Part shown: in pieces, positions 59,169 to 64,000 of the stretch | Layout of the letters: every line of letters starts with the position of its first letter | Position numbering within the stretch: the first letter of the stretch is position 1 | NCBI GenBank assembly: GCA_023362775.1 | Contig: JALMGJ010000002.1 | Span: forward strand, 106,033,981-106,097,980 | Direction of reading: 5' to 3' | Source: Charina bottae | Taxonomy: Eukaryota > Chordata > Lepidosauria > Squamata > Charinaidae | DNA: 64,000 nucleotides | Translations under genes and position numbers: made by a program | The notes under the pieces: model-generated | Told to the model about the DNA's origin: nothing | Databases searched by the model: none | The model's input: the letters and a program-made list of their open reading frames with translations, nothing else

Positions 59169-59507
59169 TGTAAGGACTGTAGCAGCCACTATGTAGGACA
59201 GACGGGCAGAAGACTAGCAGAGCACATCCACGAACACCAACTAGCAGTCAGAAGACACAATGAAAACTCCTTAATCTCACAACACATGGACAGACTTAAC
59301 CACACTTTCAACTGGGAAACTGTGAGCATCTTAAACGAAGCCAAATCCAAAAATGTTAGAGAATTCCTGGAAGCTTGGCACTCAGACAAAGCAGCCATCA
59401 AGAGACACATAGAGGTAAACAACATTTACATACCATTCATAAGAGACAATAGAAAAGCCAGAAGACCAGAACACCTCCTGGCCAGCAATCAACACCCAGA
59501 TATATAA
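59169..59507 (+). pseudogene. Penelope GIY-YIG endonuclease region
   Basis: CKDC and YVGQTGRRLAEHIHEH start the domain; the frame continues 113 codons to a stop at 59,505. It is separated from the RT-end frame by a frameshift and lacks its own start, so it is not an expressed gene by itself. The YVG-QTGR segment corresponds to the second half of the GIY-YIG signature. Confidence 0.8.
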
Positions 59508-59707
59508 AGATTAACACCAGGATTAGCACCAGAGGAACAATCGAACAGCACAATATACCCTAATCAAGGAACTATTAACTCAGTCAATCAACCAAGCAGC
59601 AAACAACAGCCCAATCAAGGAACTCCTAAGGAGAGAACAACACCTCCACCAACACAAGCAGGACAAGCCATGGTATATAAACAGAGAGCAAGTCCCACTT
59701 TCTTTTT

Positions 59708-59747
59708 GCACTGAAGATGTTGCCTAGTCTGGCAATGAAACGTCTGC
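59708..59747 (+). ncRNA. Hammerhead ribozyme core (Penelope tail)
   Basis: CUGAAGA core at 59,711-59,717, stem II ttgcc (59,720-59,724) pairs with ggcaa (59,731-59,735), GAAA at 59,737-59,740, then C-GUC with predicted cleavage after 59,744. Stem I is formed by gca (59,708-59,710) and tgc (59,745-59,747). Stem III is only two pairs with no loop, as in the minimal hammerheads of Penelope elements, which are thought to act as dimers. Confidence 0.8.
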
Positions 59748-59789
59748 AAGAAAATAACAAGGCTCAGAGAGCACCAAGTACTCCACATT

Positions 59790-60115
59790 TTGCATATTTC
59801 TTGGCATTCAGCATACTGTGGATGCTGTACTGAATATACATATAGCCAGTTTGAACAATGATGTATTATCAAGTATACCAGAAGGGTATATTGACCAGAA
59901 ACTTCAGAATTATTGGTTTAGAAGAGCTTGGACATTGGTTCTTAACTCTCATACTCCTGCCTATAAGCATAATTCAGTTTGTGATTACCTGGTTTTTCTT
60001 CTCATGCAAAACCCAAAGTAAGGTAATTCTCATATAATGACTATGACAGTGGGCGGGGAGCACACATGGAGTCCAGTTTGAAAGTACAAATGTTTTCAGG
60101 ACTATAACACTGGTT
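59790..60115. other. Unique DNA, nothing identified
   Basis: No supported feature. Confidence 0.45.
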
Positions 60116-60116
60116 T

Positions 60117-60345
60117 GAAAGCCAGTTTGGTCTAGTGGTTAAGGCACCTGGCTAAAAACCTGTAGACTGTGAGTTCTGGTCCCGCCTTAAGCACAAAGTC
60201 CCTTGGGCCAGTCCCTCTCTCACCCCTAGGAAAAAGGCAATGGCAAACCACTTCTGAAATCTTACCAAGAAAACTTGTCCAGGCAGTCACCAGGAGTCAG
60301 CACTGACTCAAATGCACAAAAAAGCAAAATCAAAAACAAAACCCC
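60117..60345 (+). mobile_element. Chimeric SINE: Sauria-like tRNA head, different tail
   Basis: Head gccagtttggtctagtggtt and gtgagttctggtcccgcctt match the Sauria SINEs. From about 60,230 the sequence changes to aggcaatggcaaaccacttc, ttaccaagaaaacttgtcca, ggcagtcaccaggagtcagc, a tail also found at 46,090 (minus) and in the 5S-derived SINE at 49.78 kb. Confidence 0.75.
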
Positions 60346-60349
60346 AATG

Positions 60350-60890
60350 GTTTAATATTTGGTCTCAGACTTTTATCAAGAAATCTTCCTGTATTAATTA
60401 CCAACATTCCTACTTCTACTAGAAAGGGTTTAATCCATACATAGCATCAATTTTAAGATCCATTGGGTAGAGTATGCAGTAAAGCAAGAAAATACTATCA
60501 ATTAGCTTTGTGTAATATCACCTGAGCCAGCTATCTTCCAGTAGTTATATTATCCCTAAGAGCCATTACGGAAAAAATATTATTTTGAATCATTTAGTTT
60601 TATTATGACCCTTAATTAAACCATAATCAATTCACATTCAGATATTGGCTTTAAAGCCTCTGTGAATTGCAGCTGTGGTAAAAAAAAAAGCATGCACAAA
60701 AGCTATAAACAGAAGAATTGGCTCCATATCTGCAGACAGTTAGATGCCATGGTGTATTTTGAAATGATATTTCCAATGATATGCTATGGAAAAAGCTCCA
60801 TTTGAAATTGGGTTCTATTGTAATAAACAAGTACCCTTATGTAAATATAGAGATAGGGTAAATGCCAAAAAGAGAAATCTCAGATGCCTT
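60350..60890. other. AT-rich DNA, nothing identified
   Basis: No supported feature. Confidence 0.45.
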
Positions 60891-60894
60891 ACTT

Positions 60895-60960
60895 CAGGGC
60901 TTTCCAAAGTGCTGCCGCTGGCGATACACCAGTGGCAGCGGCGGCGCGCACATTTTCATT
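60895..60960 (+). mobile_element. GC-rich hAT-like MITE, left end only (copy 4)
   Basis: Begins cagggctttccaaagtgctg and continues for about 55 bases with ccgctggcgatacacc, as in the copy at 34,630, then changes to AT-rich sequence. No matching right end or TSD partner to ccttactt is clear. The following 250 bases could be the internal part of a longer family member or unrelated DNA. Confidence 0.65.
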
Positions 60961-60964
60961 TTTG

Positions 60965-62225
60965 GTACCACTTCATTGTAATATAATGTTTTCCAAAGTT
61001 TTTGTCCTGTGTATCTCACTAATTAGGATTTGAAACTCATTGGTGATGTTTAATTATTGAAGTGTTGTATCTAAATAGAAGTGGTACAAAGGAATTTGTC
61101 AAAAGGCTGGTTTTATACTGTTTTCAATGAATAAAGCACAATGTATTTGTAGGATTTACTAAAGTTACTTAATGAGGCTGGTTTCAACTCTCATCACTGA
61201 CCATAAACCTGAAAGCCTACATATGTATTTAATGCTTAAGCCTATACAAATATCTACTTTTTCACAAAATGAATCTGAATCTTAGGCTTGTTTAAGTTAT
61301 AAATATGCCTTTATATTTATATGTTATTTTTATAATTATTATGAATGGTTTTGTTTATTTTCTGTCTTTTCTGTCAAAGGAACAGAAGTTTGAGTACAAC
61401 ATAGTAAAAAGTCAGCATAAATTGAAAAACAAGCAAGACCATTCAACATTCAATTTAAAAACAGAGAGCAGAAGGAACACAACCTCAAAAACAATATGGT
61501 CTTAGGGCCACAGTTTCTCCCCAAGCTAATTCACAGCAGAAAAGTAAGGGCCAGGAAACTACCACAAAGGAGACTGAATTTTGAACTATTGTACTATGGC
61601 ATATCCACAGTAGGATATTGAAATGCACATACGTGTAGCACTTACATAGTTGTTTCTACAGAGAAAATGCAACTCCAGTTCAAATCTCAAAGTATGCTTT
61701 ATGAAGATGCAATGCAAAGGAAAGAGTATGACTGAATATACACCCACCCAGCCCCTCTCATAAATGAGATGTCACTTGTAAGTGGACAATGGGTTAGCAA
61801 GCAAGCACAACTCAAGACAAAACAGGCCCTTTTTCTATTCTTGAAATACAAAGCAACAGTGTGGTTCTCTGTTAGAGGGAAAGTGAGCATAAAGCATCAA
61901 GCAACAGTCATAGGTCTACATCAATCCTGAAGGGTAATACTTATCTGTTGCATCATGGCCGATGTTGTTGCTATAGTTTAAAAATAGCTTAATTCATGAG
62001 ACAGGAAGTCTGGAGCTTGGAGCAGTTTTAGAGGCACTTCTATGTAATTTTAACTGATGTTTTGATCTTAATGGATTTAAATTCATAACATGAACAGCAT
62101 TAATCTTAACCCTTGGTCACTACAGGCAAGAAGATTAAAAATAAGAATGAACCTGCACAAAGCCACACCTATAATTTTCTTTATTATCTTTGATAGTTAT
62201 GCAAGAAATTTTATCATATGATATA
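60965..62225. other. AT-rich DNA, nothing identified
   Basis: No supported feature. Confidence 0.45.
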
Positions 62226-62229
62226 TTGT

Positions 62230-62573
62230 CTCTATTGACTATATTTATTTATTTATTTATTTTTTATCCCGCCTTTATTATTTTTATAAATAACTCAAGA
62301 CAGGGAACATACCTAATACTCCTTCCTCCTCCTATTTTACCCACAACAACTATCCTGTGAGGTGAGTTGGGCTGAGAGAGTAACTGGCCCAAGGTCACCC
62401 AGCTGGCTTTCATGCCTAAGGCGGGACTAGAACTCTCAGTCTCCTGGTTTGCTATTGGCTCCTTCCTAGGGCTGAGAGACAGGGACTGGCTCAAGGTCAC
62501 CCAGCCGGCTTTCATGCCTAAGGTGGGACTGGAACTCACAGACTCCTGGTTTCTAGCCCAGCACCTTAACCAC
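62230..62573 (-). mobile_element. Sauria-type SINE with internal tandem duplication
   Basis: The usual SINE order is present, but the block gggctgagag...ctggcccaaggtcaccc...cctaaggcgggactagaact...ctcctggttt occurs twice (about 62,367-62,450 and 62,471-62,552), separated by gctattggctccttcctag. Either a tandem duplication or two SINEs joined head to middle. Confidence 0.8.
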
Positions 62574-62579
62574 AATTCT

Positions 62580-63660
62580 GTAGAGTAAAATGCAGCTTGT
62601 ATGAGTATATTTAACTAATTTTTAAAGGAAAAACTATGATTTTGATATGATCTTGAGTTTCTTCTACCTCTTGTTTATAAAGCATTACTGGGCTGGATTC
62701 CAATAAAATATTTTCAAGTAATTATTTATACTGATGCAGCATAAAATGCATGCTGTTTTTTAATTTCTTTTTAAAATTGTAATTTGATGTCCATATACTT
62801 AAGTGATATTGATTTAATAATATTCAAGTCTTATATTATCTTTTGATAATGTAAGTTCCCCTTTAGCTCCTTCAGATATATTTCTGTGCTGAAAAATAAG
62901 ATCAAATGTGACCTTAGTGTAATAGACTTTTGGCTCTGTTTGTATATAATGCTAAACAGTAGTCTATATTTACATGCCCTACCTGAGCTTCAGGAGATTT
63001 TTCTCTTCCACCATCATTGTATAAAACCAGTCTTGAACCATTTATTTCTGTTGTGCTAAAGTTTATGTATGCAGCACAAAACTGATATATTTCTGGATGA
63101 ACCATAATTTAGTATTAGATGCAAATACTTCCTGTTGGACTAATTAGATAACCATTTGATAAATAATTAATATCCCTTTCTTGATGGACAGTGAACTTCT
63201 TTTCTATTGCATACCCAAAGTGAAAATAATGAAATAAGGTACTTACCAATTAACTTTCTCATATTTCGAATTGGCACTAATTGCTGGCTTTATAGACCTA
63301 ATGTCATAAGCAAAGACCAAAATCTTTAAGAAAAAAGTTTTTCAAATCAGTATGTGCATGAGAGAGGAAGAAATAGAGGGAGAGAGACAGAAACAGAATG
63401 CATGTTAAGAGTGAACAAAAGAGAAGGAGTTCAAGACAGCCACAGAACTGTATGTCAAGTTCTAGTCTAGTACATGAATTTTTAGAATGGCTAAGCACCA
63501 ATGTAGATCCTGATCATGTCATGTCATATCAAAGTAAAACTTCTACTCACATTTAGAATTTCATTTTTTTTAAAGTACCCTTAATATAAAACATGTAAAT
63601 GAGTGGGGGAACACTTCAACTTCCAGGACACTTTGTAACTGGCCACCATTTAACAAAGTC
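62580..63660. other. AT-rich DNA, nothing identified
   Basis: Short frames only; a GA-rich run lies at 63,361-63,390. No supported feature. Confidence 0.45.
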
Positions 63661-63666
63661 AGATTT

Positions 63667-63964
63667 GTGGAGTCCTTGGTGCTCTCTGAGTTTGGTTGTT
63701 TGCTTGCAGACATTTCATTACCCAACTTGTTGGTGGGGGTGTGGTTAACACCAGGCAATCTATCAAGCAGAAAACAATGCCCTAATCAAGGAACTACAAA
63801 GGAGAAAACCACACCCCTTCCAACACTGGCAGGGCAAGCTACTGTATATACTACTGTAGATACTACTGTATATAAACCCCACACTCACTAGCACTGATGA
63901 TGTTACCTAGTTGGGTAATGAAACGTCTGCAGGCAAACAACCAAGCTCAGAGAGCAACAATAAT
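63667..63964. mobile_element. Penelope tails: an inverted fragment next to a full tail
   Basis: 63,671-63,725 is, on the minus strand, gttgggtaatgaaatgtctg...ctcagagagcacc, the end of a Penelope tail cut within the hammerhead. 63,745-63,964 is a plus-oriented tail with ctaatcaaggaactacaaag, a TATA-like tatataaac, the complete hammerhead core and cagagagcaacaa. The two face away from each other, with the conserved ends outward. Confidence 0.85.
63891..63930 (+). ncRNA. Hammerhead ribozyme core (second Penelope tail)
   Basis: CUGAUGA at 63,894-63,900, stem II ttacc (63,903-63,907) with ggtaa (63,914-63,918), GAAA at 63,920-63,923, C-GUC with predicted cleavage after 63,927, stem I gca (63,891-63,893) with tgc (63,928-63,930). 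All core positions fit CUGANGA...GAAA. Confidence 0.85.
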
Positions 63965-64000
63965 TCCATAGTTCAACCCTGAGCTACAGATATGCTCTTC

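Larger units (their letters stand above)
58710..59790 (+). mobile_element. Penelope-like retroelement, 5'-truncated
   Basis: 58,709-59,173 encodes the end of the Penelope RT region (NPTSHKRSCVRTLFRRAQ, FQQNGYPRNFIKKCL). After a frameshift near 59,170 a second frame (59,169-59,507) encodes the GIY-YIG-type endonuclease region with YVGQTGRR at 59,190-59,213 and conserved downstream blocks. The noncoding tail contains a TATA-like tatataaac (59,669-59,677) and a hammerhead core (59,708-59,747), then ends near cagagagcaccaagtactcc. Penelope-like elements are established as carrying GIY-YIG endonucleases and hammerhead motifs. Confidence 0.9.

Overview
The window looks like AT-rich, intron- or desert-type DNA from a vertebrate, most likely a squamate reptile (lizard or snake). 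The evidence is the repeat set: Bov-B/RTE LINE 3' ends, Sauria-type tRNA SINEs, a Penelope-like element with hammerhead motifs, CR1 tails, hAT MITEs and a degraded Ty1/copia element, scattered in low-GC DNA with one compact CpG island. Nothing suggests prokaryotic gene organisation. No intact host protein-coding gene could be recognised; most short ORFs are chance, simple-repeat translations or transposon remnants.

Layout. Bases 1-5.0 kb are largely unique AT-rich DNA with a GC-rich patch (0.4-1.0 kb) holding a perfect 17-bp hairpin. From 5.05 to 6.43 kb there is an old Bov-B/RTE LINE whose reverse transcriptase is split by a TG/TATG microsatellite. 6.4-17.1 kb is AT-rich DNA with one Sauria SINE, a G-rich purine tract and a short exon-like reading frame near 9.9 kb. 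A CpG island at about 17.35-18.9 kb is the only promoter-like region; its best splice donors lie on the minus strand (17,884 and 18,537), suggesting a first exon of a gene running toward base 1. From 20.5 to 38.8 kb there are GC-rich hairpin hAT MITEs, recent tRNA SINEs with perfect target-site duplications (TSDs), a palindromic hAT MITE, CR1 pieces, a Bov-B 3' fragment with a perfect 13-bp TSD, short LTRs and several purine/pyrimidine tracts.

The most complete mobile element is a Ty1/copia retrotransposon at 38,864-43,778: two 433-bp LTRs, the same 5-bp TSD (caagc) on both sides, a gag-protease-integrase-RT-RNase H order, a polypurine tract, and directly after the 5' LTR a 14-nt site complementary to the anticodon arm, not the 3' end, of initiator tRNA-Met. 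This is the half-tRNA priming arrangement known from Drosophila copia. The reading frame is broken by stops and frameshifts, so this copy is dead. A probable solo LTR of a related family sits at 52.65-53.0 kb inside an apparent LINE-1 remnant.

The right third (43.8-64 kb) holds more SINEs, including a 5S-rRNA-derived SINE cut by a hAT MITE, a Z-DNA-type CA/CG tract, a conserved-element-like stretch with inverted homeodomain-type sites (55.53 kb), a Penelope-like element with GIY-YIG motif (58.7-59.8 kb), and a second Penelope tail at the right edge. Both Penelope tails contain an intact hammerhead-ribozyme core, with a compensatory base-pair change in stem II between the two copies.
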